64,000 nt of DNA from an uncultured Eubacteriales bacterium (GCA_900315285.1 OMYO01000001.1:62001-126000), one strand, 5' to 3'; counted from the stretch's first letter, positions 1 through 9,313 are shown. Translations and numbers: made by a program. The notes: generated by a model from the letters alone, not told the origin.

Positions 1-391
1 GATTGGTCCCATAGATGGACGAAATATGGGTAAAGCAGGCTGAGAGGAAAAAGGACAGCCAGCCCATTAGCAGGTTGGACATGGGCCCCGCAAGAGAGAC
101 AAGCACATTGTCCCATTTCGGGTGCTTAAAATTATTGGGGTTGACCGGGGTCGGTTTGCCCCAGCCAAAGCCGGTGAGAACGATCAGGATGGCGCCGAGG
201 ACGTCGATATGCGCAAGGGGGTTCAGCGTCAGACCGCCGGCAAGCTTCGGGGTATTGTCCCCGCATTTGTAGGCGGCGATGGCGTGGGCCCACTCATGGA
301 TGGGCAGTGCCACAAACACCAGAAACAAATCGGCAATAATGACAGAGATTATGGCCAGACTGCTCCCGGAACGGAGCGCATTGATCAGCAT
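1..391 (-). CDS. Site-2 protease-family (M50) membrane metalloprotease, 3' end cut by window edge
   Basis: Reading the minus strand from an ATG at 391 gives about 130 residues of a polytopic membrane protein before the window ends. It contains the zinc-binding motif HEWAH near residue 33, followed by AAYKCGDNTPKLAGG and NPLAHIDVLG, and later the KPTPVNPNNF and SLAGPMSN stretches. These are the usual landmarks of the rhomboid-sized M50 zinc proteases that cut transmembrane segments. No strong ribosome site precedes the ATG; a TTG about 30 nt upstream is an alternative. It lies 88 bp downstream of prmC in the same direction. The family is clear; the substrate is not known. Confidence 0.8.
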   Translation of the reverse strand, partial: MLINALRSGSSLAIISVIIADLFLVFVALPIHEWAHAIAAYKCGDNTPKLAGGLTLNPLAHIDVLGAILIVLTGFGWGKPTPVNPNNFKHPKWDNVLVSLAGPMSNLLMGWLSFFLSACFTHISSIYGTN

Positions 392-479
392 AAAAAATGA
401 AACACCAGCTTTATCAGACAAAATAGTTCAATATAGTAAAAGAATACTAAAATTTATGAAAAACGTCAATAAACTGCGC

Positions 480-1334
480 TCACCGGATGGCGGTCACGCC
501 GCGCGGGAGGCCGGCATAATCCACATAGCTGCGCGCCGTCTGAACTCTGCCCTGCAGTGAGCACAGGATTTTCTGCGTCTGATTCTCCGCACACTCCAGT
601 GCAAGCATTCCGCCGGTCGGCAGAAGTTCCAGCCAAGAGTCTGTGATGGCACGGTAGAAGACCAGTCCATCGCCCCCGCCGTTCAGCGCCATGACCGGCT
701 CAAAATGGACCTCTTCCTGAAGCCCCGGGAGTTCTCCCTCCGAAATGTAGGGAGGATTGGAGACAATGACGTTGGGGCGATATCCCGCTGGGAGCTGGGC
801 TGGGCCGTCGAACAGGTCGCCGGGCACCGGAGTATACCGGTCTGCCACGCCGAGTGCCTCCGCATTTTTGGACAAATATGGGAAGGCCTTGTCAGACTTT
901 TCCAAGGCAGTCACATGGCTGTTCGGAAAGTTGACCGCCACGGAGAGGCCAATACAGCCGGATCCCGCACACAGGTCCAGCACCTCGGGATGCTTTTCCC
1001 CACATGTCTCAAGATACTCGAGCACAGCGGTCACCAGTAGCTCCGTCTCCGGACGGGGAATGAGCACACCGGGGCCCACATGGAAGGTCAGGCCGTAGAA
1101 GTCCCATTCGCCGAGGAGGTATTGGAGCGGATAATGGGTACATCGCCGGGCGATGCAATCCTGGTATGCCGCTACAACCTCTTCCGGGGCTTGAACATCC
1201 GGGCCCATCAGAAGCGCAGTCCGCGAAAGCCCGGAAATTCCAAGCAGGAGTTCCCGGGCATCAAAGTCAGAATCTTCAATTTTTGCGTTTTCCAGCTCGG
1301 CGCGGCCGAACTGCAGCAGTTCACCGTATGTCAT
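480..1334 (-). CDS. prmC: Release factor glutamine N5-methyltransferase
   Basis: PrmC methylates the glutamine of the GGQ motif of peptide-chain release factors RF1 and RF2, using S-adenosylmethionine, in the cytoplasm. The 284-residue protein has the family's normal length. It has an N-terminal helical domain, an AdoMet-binding stretch LDLCAGSGCIGL at residues 119-130, and the catalytic NPPY motif at 193-196. Its ATG shares the A of the upstream DUF1385 gene's TGA stop (TGATG), so the two are probably translationally coupled. The DUF1385-prmC pairing is common in Clostridia, but the frequent third partner prfA is absent here; the next gene is an M50 protease. Confidence 0.93.
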   Translation of the reverse strand: MTYGELLQFGRAELENAKIEDSDFDARELLLGISGLSRTALLMGPDVQAPEEVVAAYQDCIARRCTHYPLQYLLGEWDFYGLTFHVGPGVLIPRPETELLVTAVLEYLETCGEKHPEVLDLCAGSGCIGLSVAVNFPNSHVTALEKSDKAFPYLSKNAEALGVADRYTPVPGDLFDGPAQLPAGYRPNVIVSNPPYISEGELPGLQEEVHFEPVMALNGGGDGLVFYRAITDSWLELLPTGGMLALECAENQTQKILCSLQGRVQTARSYVDYAGLPRGVTAIR

Positions 1335-2314
1335 CAGCGGATTGCGTCGTCCTCCGGATTGTCGGTCTTGACCGCATTGAAAGCGGCAATGGCGGTCTCC
1401 ATCATCTCATTGCCAGGCTCCACGGTGGTTATTCGCTGCATCCACATACCCGGGGCCACAAGAGCACGGGCAAACCAGTTGTCGTGTTTGCCGGCGTAGC
1501 GGATGATCTCATAGCCGAAGCCCATGACGAGCGGAATGAGGCAGAGTTTGATGAGGATCCACAGCCAGCGGGGATTCTGTACGCCAGGCCAGATGACCGC
1601 CACAATGGTGGCCAGAATAATGGCGATGAACAGCATGAGGAACATGAAGTTCGTTCCGCAGCGGGGATGGAAGCGGGAGCAGCTGCGGACATTGTCCACT
1701 GTGAGCTCCTTCCCCGCCTCGTAGCAGGCGATGGTCTTATGCTCCGCACCGTGATACATAAACACCCGGTGAATTTCACTGTTCTTGCTGGTGATCCACA
1801 TATAGAGAATCAGGATGATGATTCGGATGATTCCCTCAAACAGAGGGTGGAGATTGTGGTTGTCGAGGACGTGGTTCGTGACATGGAAGTCAAAGAGGTC
1901 CACAATCCAGGTCGGGAACCACATAAAGAGGACAAAGGCCAGGGCAAAGCCCAGAATCATGGATATGATGCTGATAACTGTCATCATCTTGGGACCGAAA
2001 TGGTCCTCCACCCACTTGTCCAGCTTGCTCTCCGTCTCATAGTCCTCGCCGTCGTCCAGCTCGATCTGGTTGGCGGAGTACATGAGATATTTATAGCCAT
2101 ACTTCAAGGATTCTATAAATGCGACAACACCGCGGATGATGGGAAGCCGGGCCCATTTGTGTCTCTGGCCGAACCGCTTCTCCTCCTCCAGCTTGACATC
2201 AACGCTGCCGTCCGAGTGGTGGATGGCGACGGCGGCACCCTTGGGTCCGCGCATCATGACGCCCTCCATGAGGGCCTGTCCGCCGATGCTGGTCTTATGC
2301 TGTGTATTGCTCAA
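1334..2314 (-). CDS. DUF1385 (YqhQ-like) membrane protein
   Basis: This is a 326-residue protein of the DUF1385 family, whose biochemical role is unknown. The N-terminus carries the diagnostic SIGGQALMEGVMMRGP stretch. Two hydrophobic stretches precede the central HGAEHKTIACYEAG and RCGTNFMF motifs, and two more membrane segments follow. I chose a TTG start at 2314 because an AAGGAGG site sits six bases upstream of it; a longer reading would run into the end of the histidine kinase gene. The stop overlaps the prmC start by one base. Conserved histidines and cysteines hint at metal or heme binding, which is inference only. Confidence 0.85.
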   Translation of the reverse strand: MSNTQHKTSIGGQALMEGVMMRGPKGAAVAIHHSDGSVDVKLEEEKRFGQRHKWARLPIIRGVVAFIESLKYGYKYLMYSANQIELDDGEDYETESKLDKWVEDHFGPKMMTVISIISMILGFALAFVLFMWFPTWIVDLFDFHVTNHVLDNHNLHPLFEGIIRIIILILYMWITSKNSEIHRVFMYHGAEHKTIACYEAGKELTVDNVRSCSRFHPRCGTNFMFLMLFIAIILATIVAVIWPGVQNPRWLWILIKLCLIPLVMGFGYEIIRYAGKHDNWFARALVAPGMWMQRITTVEPGNEMMETAIAAFNAVKTDNPEDDAIR

Positions 2315-2348
2315 TATTGATCCTCCTTCTGGATGGATACAAAAGAAA

Positions 2349-3869
2349 TTATGTTGCTGCCGGGGCCCCATCGGTATCCTCCGGGACCGCCAGATCGTTT
2401 ATTCTAACATAATCCACAGGGAACGTCAAAATGACACAGGTCCCCACACCCAGTTCACTCTGGATATCCATGTTGCCGCCGTGCATCTTTACGATTTCAT
2501 CCACGACCGCCAGACCGATTCCGCTGCCGCTGACGGAGATGTTGGACTTATAGAATTTCTTCCGGATTCGCGGCAGGTCCTCCTCCGAGATGCCACAGCC
2601 GGTATCCTCCACAAAGATCTTCAGCTGGGCCTTCCCCCCCTCTTCCACCGGCGGGATCTCCTCGGCATAGACTGTGATCTTTCCTCCCTGATCCGTATAT
2701 TTGAAGGCGTTGTCCAGGATATTCACGAAGACCTGATCAATACGGTCCGGGTCGCCCTCGGCAGGGGTCGGGATATTCGGAACATTGTAAGAGAGGCTGA
2801 TTCCCTCCCGCATGGAGCGGTCCTTGAACATGTAGATGGTCTGGTCCAGCTCAGCGAGGTAGTCAATTTTCTCGTACTTCAGGGTAAGCCGTCCGTTTGC
2901 AATCTTGGAGAGATCCAGAAGGTCGTTGACAACACCGGTCAGACGGGTCGTCTCATCCACGATGACCTCGAGTCCGCGCTTTGTCAGAGCCGGGTCGGAG
3001 CTGTCGGTGGCCATGAGGGTCTCCGCCCAGCCCTTGATGGCCGTGAGCGGCGTCTTCATCTCATGGGAGACTGTGGAGATGAAGTCATTCTTCATCTTGT
3101 CGGTGGAGCCCACCTCCTCGGCCATGAGGTTGATGTTCTCCGCGAGGTCACTGATCTCGTCGTTGTACTCCTGGGGCTCAATACGGGCATTCATATCTCC
3201 CTGGGCGATTCGCTTTGTGACATCCTTCATCTGGTTGACCGGAGCCACAATGGAGTCGGTGAAATAGATACCGGATATGATGACCAGCAGAATCAAAATA
3301 AGGTAGAAAAGGAGCATCATTGCAACAATAATCAGCAGCTGCTTATCGATTTCCTTCAGCGAGATGATGTACCGGATGGCACACTTTGACTGGCCGTCAC
3401 TGTTCACCAGGAACGTGGCAGCCTTGATTTTCTCCCCGTTGTCGTCTCGTCCAGTAAACGTCCCGCTCCGGGAAGGAGACCGAAGTGCCTCCTCATAGTC
3501 TGGAATTTCCGTGGGATCCACGGCGAATCCGCCGGAGGACTCCACGACCTTTCCGTTCTGGTCAATGGCCCAGACCTCCACCTTGTCCTTCTGGTTATAG
3601 GAGCGGATATAGTCCTGGGCGAGGTCCTCAAAGGAACGGGAGCCCCGGTCCTGTGAAAAGTAGGAGTTGACCATTCCCGTGAACTGGGAGTTCAGTTTCA
3701 AGTCCACCGCATCATAGTAGTAGTTGCGGATAATCAGAATAAGGAATATAGCAAGGACCAGATACACGACGAGAATGGCGGAGAGTGTGGTCCGGAACCA
3801 GCGTTTTGTGATTCCGGCGATCCGTTTTCCATCCCTTGTAATCCCCTGCCAATGTAAAGGATGTTTCAT
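2349..3869 (-). CDS. Membrane-bound sensor histidine kinase
   Basis: This 506-residue sensor kinase autophosphorylates and passes phosphate to the response regulator encoded directly upstream. It has a membrane segment at about residues 29-48, an extracellular region to about 178, and a second membrane segment at about 179-203. A HAMP linker follows, then a dimerisation domain with the phosphoacceptor His269 in STVSHEMKTPLTA, then an HATPase domain with an N box (NILDNAFKYT), DTGCGI and GSGIGLAVV. The stop of the regulator and the ATG of the kinase are adjacent with no gap, so they form one unit. The layout resembles the PhoR/WalK type; the signal cannot be told from sequence. Confidence 0.93.
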   Translation of the reverse strand: MKHPLHWQGITRDGKRIAGITKRWFRTTLSAILVVYLVLAIFLILIIRNYYYDAVDLKLNSQFTGMVNSYFSQDRGSRSFEDLAQDYIRSYNQKDKVEVWAIDQNGKVVESSGGFAVDPTEIPDYEEALRSPSRSGTFTGRDDNGEKIKAATFLVNSDGQSKCAIRYIISLKEIDKQLLIIVAMMLLFYLILILLVIISGIYFTDSIVAPVNQMKDVTKRIAQGDMNARIEPQEYNDEISDLAENINLMAEEVGSTDKMKNDFISTVSHEMKTPLTAIKGWAETLMATDSSDPALTKRGLEVIVDETTRLTGVVNDLLDLSKIANGRLTLKYEKIDYLAELDQTIYMFKDRSMREGISLSYNVPNIPTPAEGDPDRIDQVFVNILDNAFKYTDQGGKITVYAEEIPPVEEGGKAQLKIFVEDTGCGISEEDLPRIRKKFYKSNISVSGSGIGLAVVDEIVKMHGGNMDIQSELGVGTCVILTFPVDYVRINDLAVPEDTDGAPAAT

Positions 3870-4580
3870 TTAAGTAACCCACTTGTACCCGATACCCCAG
3901 ATGGTCATCAGGTGCTTCGGAGAGGACGGGTCGTCCTCCACCTTTTTCCGCAGTCGGCGGATATTGACGTCAACGATCTTGTCTTCCGTATAGTAGGCAC
4001 TGCCCGTGCTGCTCCCCCAGACATGCTGTAGGATTTGTGAACGTGCCAGTGCGGCGCCGGGGTTCTGGAAGAAATACTCCATAATTTGAAACTCCACCTG
4101 GGTCAGCTCAATATTGCGGCCCCCTTTGGTGAGGGTACGGCTGCGCAGGTCGAGCACAAATTCTCCAAGGGCGATCTGATCCCGGGAGGCAGCTCCTGTC
4201 TTCTCCACCATGGCGACGCGGCGATACACCGAGTCGACCCGCGCCATGAGTTCTGCCGGGGAAAATGGTTTTGTGACATAGTCGTCTGCACCGACCAGCA
4301 GGCCAGTGACCTTATCCATTTCCTCCGTCTTGGCGGTGAGCATGATAATGCCGACGCTCTCACTCCGCTTGCGAAGTTCCTTGCAGACTGTGATACCGTC
4401 CATTTCCGGCATCATAATGTCGAGGAGCACCACATCGAAGTCTCCGCCGCTGGCATCGTAGAGTTGCAGAGCCTGTGCGCCGTCCTCTGCCTCTGTGACA
4501 TCGTAACCGCTCCGCTTCAGATTGATGACGATGAATTCGCGGATTGCGGACTCGTCCTCCGCCACCATTACTTTTTTCAA
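3870..4580 (-). CDS. OmpR/PhoB-family response regulator
   Basis: This 236-residue regulator has a receiver domain with the acidic pair EDE at residues 8-10, phosphoacceptor Asp54 in LLDIMMPEMDG and the KPF signature, followed by a winged-helix domain ending in GIGYKWVT. It is the partner of the adjacent histidine kinase. The start is a TTG at 4580 with a GGGAG site just upstream. It lies 18 bp after an FG-GAP-like gene and belongs to the unit that starts with cdaA, an unusual association of c-di-AMP synthesis genes with a two-component system. Target genes are not evident. Confidence 0.93.
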   Translation of the reverse strand: MKKVMVAEDESAIREFIVINLKRSGYDVTEAEDGAQALQLYDASGGDFDVVLLDIMMPEMDGITVCKELRKRSESVGIIMLTAKTEEMDKVTGLLVGADDYVTKPFSPAELMARVDSVYRRVAMVEKTGAASRDQIALGEFVLDLRSRTLTKGGRNIELTQVEFQIMEYFFQNPGAALARSQILQHVWGSSTGSAYYTEDKIVDVNIRRLRKKVEDDPSSPKHLMTIWGIGYKWVT

Positions 4581-4598
4581 GAGATCACTCCCAGGGTA

Positions 4599-5948
4599 TT
4601 AATAAAAAACAATATTTTTCTCAATTTCTTTATTGGACATGCCATATTGCTTTCCCGCACTGGTCAGCGTACCGTAGGCGACCATGGAGCCATGGTCTGT
4701 CCGGAAAGAGTAGGTGTCCGCTTTGCGCATACGGTCTTTCGGCTTGGCCACAATGCTGAACAGCGGCTTGTTTCCGCCCCCGGCCGTCTTGAGGGTCAGT
4801 ACTCCTGTATTGTCTCTCACGGCCACGACTTTACTACTGTACTCTTTCGGAACCCGGAGAAAATATCTGCCAACCTTATTCACATAAGTATAGACAGCAG
4901 GAGAAAATGCAATGTTTTCCCCGGAGACCCCGGGAGAGTACCAGCAGATAACCGGGAGCTGCGTCATGAGATTCTGTTCCGTCTGCGGAATTTGATATTT
5001 CTGCTCCATGGCGAGCGGAATGTCAATGCGGGAGTCCCCGTCCACGTCCCATGAGGGAATGCGGAATGGACGATACGTCTTGGTGTTCGTCAGTGAGTCA
5101 TTTTCTGTCATAGGGGCACAGAGTTTCTCTGCGGCCTTGTCCCACCAGATGATCTCCGTGATCATTCCATGTTCGCCCTTTGTGGCATCGAGAAATGCGA
5201 GGCACTCGTTCTTTTCCCGCTGGAACTTCAGCGAGGTATACCCCGAGACATTAGAGTCCAGTGCAGCCCGTTTTCCAACGGTCGTAATGGTACCGTCATT
5301 GTTCATCTTGAAGAGAGAGACATAAGTATTCGGCGCCTTGGCGGAATTGTCTCCCCAAATGACGAGGAGATCGTCCTTGCCGTCACCATCCATATCCTCT
5401 ACGCCCATGTCGTTGTACTGCTGATCCATTAGGCAGTCCAGCTGGAGATGGGCATGTTCGTCAATATTGAACTGGTTGACAGTGAGCCGCTTAATGCTGT
5501 TATCGTTTAGGAGATCCCATCCGAGAATGATTTCCGATTTTCCATCGCGATTCAGGTCATCAAAGCGGATAGAGTCCACCCCGGAACCATAGCCCTCGGT
5601 GTCAAGGACACTGACCCACTCTTCTCCCTGCTTGTCCAGGACATTGAGGCGGACGGTGGGCTCGGAGGCGTCGGTGGAATAAAAGACCAGTACTTCCCGC
5701 TCCCCGTCCCGGTCAATATCGTTACGGATGAAGGGGTTGTGGTATGCCCCGGAACGGGGAAATTGCAGCTGATAGGCGGTATTTTCCCCGATGGAATTTT
5801 TAAAGGCTTGCAGGATCTCCTCGTTCTCCGCACTGGGCCCGGGAGGCGTCATGGCGTTCTCCGGGCTCTTAAACTTGGAGGAAAACAGGAGGAAAACCAG
5901 AATAAATGCCACAGCAGAGGCAATGATCAGAATTACATTCTTTTTCAC
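4599..5948 (-). CDS. Membrane-anchored protein with FG-GAP/VCBS-like repeats, function unknown
   Basis: This 449-residue protein has a single N-terminal membrane anchor (residues about 5-23, no lipobox) and is otherwise predicted to be outside the cell. It contains at least four calcium-binding-like D-x-D-x-D-G loops spaced along the chain (NDIDRDGERE, DDLNRDGKSE, EDMDGDGKDD, WDVDGDSRID). Each is followed by a short beta-like hydrophobic strand, the pattern of FG-GAP/VCBS propeller repeats. Its start lies 12 bp after cdaR and its stop 18 bp before the response regulator, so it may act as an extracytoplasmic sensor or ligand-binding partner for that pair. That role is inferred from position alone. 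Confidence 0.6.
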   Translation of the reverse strand: MKKNVILIIASAVAFILVFLLFSSKFKSPENAMTPPGPSAENEEILQAFKNSIGENTAYQLQFPRSGAYHNPFIRNDIDRDGEREVLVFYSTDASEPTVRLNVLDKQGEEWVSVLDTEGYGSGVDSIRFDDLNRDGKSEIILGWDLLNDNSIKRLTVNQFNIDEHAHLQLDCLMDQQYNDMGVEDMDGDGKDDLLVIWGDNSAKAPNTYVSLFKMNNDGTITTVGKRAALDSNVSGYTSLKFQREKNECLAFLDATKGEHGMITEIIWWDKAAEKLCAPMTENDSLTNTKTYRPFRIPSWDVDGDSRIDIPLAMEQKYQIPQTEQNLMTQLPVICWYSPGVSGENIAFSPAVYTYVNKVGRYFLRVPKEYSSKVVAVRDNTGVLTLKTAGGGNKPLFSIVAKPKDRMRKADTYSFRTDHGSMVAYGTLTSAGKQYGMSNKEIEKNIVFY

Positions 5949-5960
5949 AGAATTGTCCTT

Positions 5961-7238
5961 TTACTGTTTCACTACAGTGACGACCGCAGTATGCGTACCA
6001 AACGACCAGCATGTGTTGCTGTTTACCACGATCCGTAGCGGAACATCATTGGCACCGGCCACAATGTCCCGGGAGCGGAGGTCGGCAACGACCTGGATAT
6101 CTTTGGCGGTGATTCGGTCAAGGTCCTTCTTGGGACCGTACAGTGTAAGCGTAATAGCTGTATTCTTCGGTCCTGCATACCGGAAACCAGCTGGACCGTT
6201 TCGAATGGTCATGCCGCGAAGATCCACCGAGAGCTCTTTCTGGGCCATTTCGCCCACTTTCACGGTGACAGTGAAAGTCTGGTCATTGTTCAAAGGCTTG
6301 CCGTCCACAATATCGCTGGAATGGAATGTAAAGGAATTGATACCCGGTGCAAGACGACTGAAGTCAATGGTGCCGAGAGAGATTGTCTCCAGGTCACGCA
6401 GCTTGGACGGGTCCACCGCAATGTTGATGTTGGATGGCGAGATGGAGAACGAGGGGAGGTTCTTCAGATATGCCGTAGGCACATTGGAGAACTCCACAGA
6501 GAGCGGCATATTGGTCTTCTGGTAGACCGGAATGGTGAGCGTGACATGATTGGTGCTCATATTGGTGAGATAGGTCACCGGCTGACCCTTGTCGTCCACA
6601 AATGCAAGATTGGCGACCTGGGTCTCGGAATGCCGAAGCATGCCGTCCGTATTGACAATAGCATAGGCATGGGCAAGACGGTCAATCTGCGTCTGGGGGC
6701 CATACAGGGTCAATTTGTTTCGGGAGAGTACCGGACCTTCTGTCATGTATTCCTTACTGTAAAGTATGGGATTGGAGCGGCGAACGACCGGTTCCAGCTC
6801 AATCTCCGTAGTCTTGGGCGTGTCAAAATAGACATCCACATAGTCCTGGGATTTTGAGACAATTTTGAAGTCCGCATTGGATTTTTTGGAGGAAGCCCTC
6901 AGCTGGAGCGTATATTTGCCCGGAGCATCCACATAAGAGGTCACCGCCACAACGCGGATATCACTGGCTGAGAGGACATTGTCCCCTATTTCATAACGGC
7001 GGCCGGAAACAGTGACATCCACCCGGAGATCATCGGCGCCGAAGGCCTGATAGCCGAGCTGTTTCGGGAGACTCTCATCCACCTGGACCCTTACATCCTT
7101 GATGGTACGTTCCACCACCGGGGATTCGTTGATGGAGATGGCAAGCCATGTGATGAGGGCAAGGATAACCGATATGATGATGAGGGAACGACGGTTACTG
7201 AGGACCTGGGAGAGCCGGGAACGGTTATTGCTGGCCAT
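5961..7238 (-). CDS. cdaR: YbbR-domain protein, regulator of diadenylate cyclase (CdaR)
   Basis: CdaR is the membrane-anchored regulator of the c-di-AMP synthase CdaA. The 425-residue protein has one N-terminal membrane segment (LIIISVILALITWLAI), and the rest is a series of YbbR beta domains located outside the cytoplasm. The start is the ATG at 7238, preceded by GGAGGGGAG; it overlaps the cdaA stop by 14 bp, which implies coupled translation. A longer reading from 7325 lies inside cdaA and is rejected. The usual next gene, glmM, is missing; instead an FG-GAP-like protein follows. Confidence 0.88.
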   Translation of the reverse strand: MASNNRSRLSQVLSNRRSLIIISVILALITWLAISINESPVVERTIKDVRVQVDESLPKQLGYQAFGADDLRVDVTVSGRRYEIGDNVLSASDIRVVAVTSYVDAPGKYTLQLRASSKKSNADFKIVSKSQDYVDVYFDTPKTTEIELEPVVRRSNPILYSKEYMTEGPVLSRNKLTLYGPQTQIDRLAHAYAIVNTDGMLRHSETQVANLAFVDDKGQPVTYLTNMSTNHVTLTIPVYQKTNMPLSVEFSNVPTAYLKNLPSFSISPSNINIAVDPSKLRDLETISLGTIDFSRLAPGINSFTFHSSDIVDGKPLNNDQTFTVTVKVGEMAQKELSVDLRGMTIRNGPAGFRYAGPKNTAITLTLYGPKKDLDRITAKDIQVVADLRSRDIVAGANDVPLRIVVNSNTCWSFGTHTAVVTVVKQ

Positions 7239-8142
7239 TGTTCTCCCCTCCCTCCTTATTCTTTCGTTTTCTCTTCCGCACCTCACGGCGTTTCTCCGGG
7301 TCCGGGATATCCAGCAGGAAGGCATTTAACAGAATTTCTCTGACCTCTCCGTCGGAGAGATCCCGCTGAAGAGTGCCACCCTGTGCAATGGAGATGGCGC
7401 CGGTCTCTTCCGAGACCACAAGAACAAGCGCATCACTCTGCTCTGACATGCCGATGGCAGCCCGATGCCGAGTGCCGAGTTCCTTTGCCACCTCTTTGTT
7501 ACGGTCTGTGAGAGGAAGAATACAGCCGGCGGCGTAGAGCCGGTTATTTCGAATAATGGCGGCGCCGTCATGAAGAGGAGCCTTCGGATAGAAGACGTTC
7601 CCAATGATTTGGGAGGAGACTTTTGCATCCACAACAGTACCGGTATCAATGATTTCTCCGAGGGGAAGGTCCCGCTCAAAAATGATGAGGGCTCCGATTT
7701 TCTTGTCACTCATGTCCACGGCAGCCTTGCAGACGGAGTTGACGGTCTTGGAGACCGCCGCATTGTACTGGAGCGCTTTCTGGGAAGGCCCTCTTCCAAA
7801 GAAGGAAGAAAGCCGCATAAAAGACCGGTTCGTTCCGATTTTTTCCAGCAGTTTTCGAAGTTCCGGCGCAAACAGGATCACCAATATTACGAGGATATTG
7901 TTGAAGATTTGCCGGAAAATAAAGACACTGGACTTCATGTCCAGCAGCAGGACCACCAAATAGGCGAGGACAAAGATAACCAGACCCTTGGCAAAGGTCA
8001 CTGCGCGGGTGTCCCGAATGAGTTTCAAGACATAATAGAAGCAAAGTGTGAGCAGCAGAATGTCCAGCGTGTCACTCAACCAGTCATAGGTGGAGAAGAC
8101 ACTCACCATCTTACTGAACACAGATGTAATTTCAAGCCACAC
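7225..8142 (-). CDS. cdaA: Diadenylate cyclase (c-di-AMP synthase)
   Basis: CdaA condenses two ATP into cyclic di-AMP, a second messenger that controls potassium, osmotic balance and cell-wall homeostasis. Three membrane segments occupy the N-terminal third (DILLLTLCFYYVLKLI onward). The DAC domain follows with the catalytic LHDGA motif, the GTRHRAA motif and VSEETGAIS. The open frame extends back to 8217, but that part covers a terminator hairpin. I therefore place the start at the GTG at 8142 (305 residues), preceded by a GGGGG stretch; the ATG at 8109 (294 residues) matches the length of Bacillus CdaA and is equally possible. The product is secure; the start is not. Confidence 0.9.
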   Translation of the reverse strand: MWLEITSVFSKMVSVFSTYDWLSDTLDILLLTLCFYYVLKLIRDTRAVTFAKGLVIFVLAYLVVLLLDMKSSVFIFRQIFNNILVILVILFAPELRKLLEKIGTNRSFMRLSSFFGRGPSQKALQYNAAVSKTVNSVCKAAVDMSDKKIGALIIFERDLPLGEIIDTGTVVDAKVSSQIIGNVFYPKAPLHDGAAIIRNNRLYAAGCILPLTDRNKEVAKELGTRHRAAIGMSEQSDALVLVVSEETGAISIAQGGTLQRDLSDGEVREILLNAFLLDIPDPEKRREVRKRKRKNKEGGENNGQQ

Positions 8143-8171
8143 CGGCCGGTAAGCCCCCTTTCCAAAAGCGG

Positions 8172-8210
8172 GAAAAAAACACCAAAAGGCCGGACCCGCT
8201 GGGGCCGGCC
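8172..8210 (-). terminator. Intrinsic terminator after ispF
   Basis: On the minus strand, GGCCGG at 8205-8210 pairs with CCGGCC at 8188-8193, and a T-rich tail (TTTTGGTGTTTTTTT) follows. It lies immediately after the ispF stop and separates ispF from cdaA. It therefore argues against translation of the upstream part of the long cdaA frame. Confidence 0.75.
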
Positions 8211-8216
8211 GAGGCA

Positions 8217-8696
8217 TCAGGATTCTTTCTTTTCAATGAGAGCCACCGCGTGGGCCGCAATTCCCTCACAGCGCCCGGTAAAACCGAGGTGCTCTTCGGT
8301 CGTCGCCTTCACGTTGACGGCGTTCTCCTCTACCCGGCAGACCCGGGCAATATTCTTTCGCATCTGCAAAATATACGGGGCCAGTTTTGGCTTCTGTGCA
8401 ATGACCGTTGCGTCAATATTTCCTATGGAGTATCCCTCTTCCGAGAGCCGGTCCACAACAGCACCGAGGAGCTTTAAACTGTCAGCGCCGAGAAAACGGT
8501 CATCGTTGTCCGGAAACATTCCCCCGATGTCACCGTCTCCGGCGGCGCCGAGCAGGGCGTCGGAAATTGCATGGAGGAGAACATCTGCGTCGGAGTGGCC
8601 GAGGAGGCCCTTCTCCGAGGGAACGTCTACCCCGCCGAGGATGAGTTTCCGGTTTTCCGCAAAGGCATGGACGTCATATCCATGGCCGATTCGCAT
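8217..8696 (-). CDS. ispF: 2-C-methyl-D-erythritol 2,4-cyclodiphosphate synthase
   Basis: IspF cyclises CDP-methylerythritol 2-phosphate in the MEP isoprenoid pathway. The 159-residue protein has the normal length and shows the N-terminal metal site GHGYDVHAF, the [18 protein letters not shown] motif, [10 protein letters not shown], and [21 protein letters not shown] near the end. Two ATGs occur six bases apart; I chose the second (8696) because the GGGAGGG site is then nine bases upstream instead of three. It is co-directional with the cyclophilin gene, 20 bp away, and is followed by a strong terminator. Confidence 0.95.
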   Translation of the reverse strand: MRIGHGYDVHAFAENRKLILGGVDVPSEKGLLGHSDADVLLHAISDALLGAAGDGDIGGMFPDNDDRFLGADSLKLLGAVVDRLSEEGYSIGNIDATVIAQKPKLAPYILQMRKNIARVCRVEENAVNVKATTEEHLGFTGRCEGIAAHAVALIEKKES

Positions 8697-8716
8697 TTGC
8701 ATAAGCCCTCCCAGAC

Positions 8717-9313
8717 TTATAAAGTCTCGACGTCGATGGAGAGGATTTTTACATCCTCAAGAGGTTTGTCTCCGGCGCCAGTCGCCACATTGGCAATGGC
8801 GTCGACGACGTCCATTCCCTCATAGACCTGACCGAAAACAGTGTGGTGGAAGTCAAGCCACGGCGTACCGCCAAGTTCCCGATAGTTGGCTATGACCTGG
8901 TCGTCAAAGCCGCGATCCTTCAGCTGTTCCATCTGGTCGAGGAAACGCTTGTCACAGGAGTCCGCCTGTACGATGAAGAACTGGCTGCCGTTGGTATTCG
9001 GACCGGCGTTGGCCATGCAGAGAGCACCGCGGATATTGTGGAGGTCCGGGTGGAACTCGTCCACAAACGGGGTACCCCAGATACTCTCACCGCCCATGCC
9101 GGTGCCCTGAGGATCACCGCCCTGAATCATGAAATCTTTGATAACACGGTGGAAAATGAGGCCATCATAATAGCCATTCTTGGCATGGGTCGTGAAGTTC
9201 TCAAAGGTCTTCGGGGTCTCATCCGGGAAAAATTTGACTTTGATGTCGCCCTGGGTGGTCTTGATAACGGCGACGGTGTCGCCGGCAGCCGGTTTGGATA
9301 TCTGATTTGCCAT
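8717..9313 (-). CDS. Cyclophilin-type peptidyl-prolyl cis-trans isomerase
   Basis: This 198-residue cyclophilin catalyses proline isomerisation during protein folding. The sequence shows the classic order: [26 protein letters not shown] with the catalytic Arg, then [16 protein letters not shown], then [15 protein letters not shown], and [15 protein letters not shown] towards the end. No signal peptide is present, so it acts in the cytoplasm. The ATG at 9313 has an AAGGAG site 10 bases upstream; a longer reading would overlap the preceding gene and is rejected. It sits between the DUF695 protein and ispF. Confidence 0.94.
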   Translation of the reverse strand: MANQISKPAAGDTVAVIKTTQGDIKVKFFPDETPKTFENFTTHAKNGYYDGLIFHRVIKDFMIQGGDPQGTGMGGESIWGTPFVDEFHPDLHNIRGALCMANAGPNTNGSQFFIVQADSCDKRFLDQMEQLKDRGFDDQVIANYRELGGTPWLDFHHTVFGQVYEGMDVVDAIANVATGAGDKPLEDVKILSIDVETL

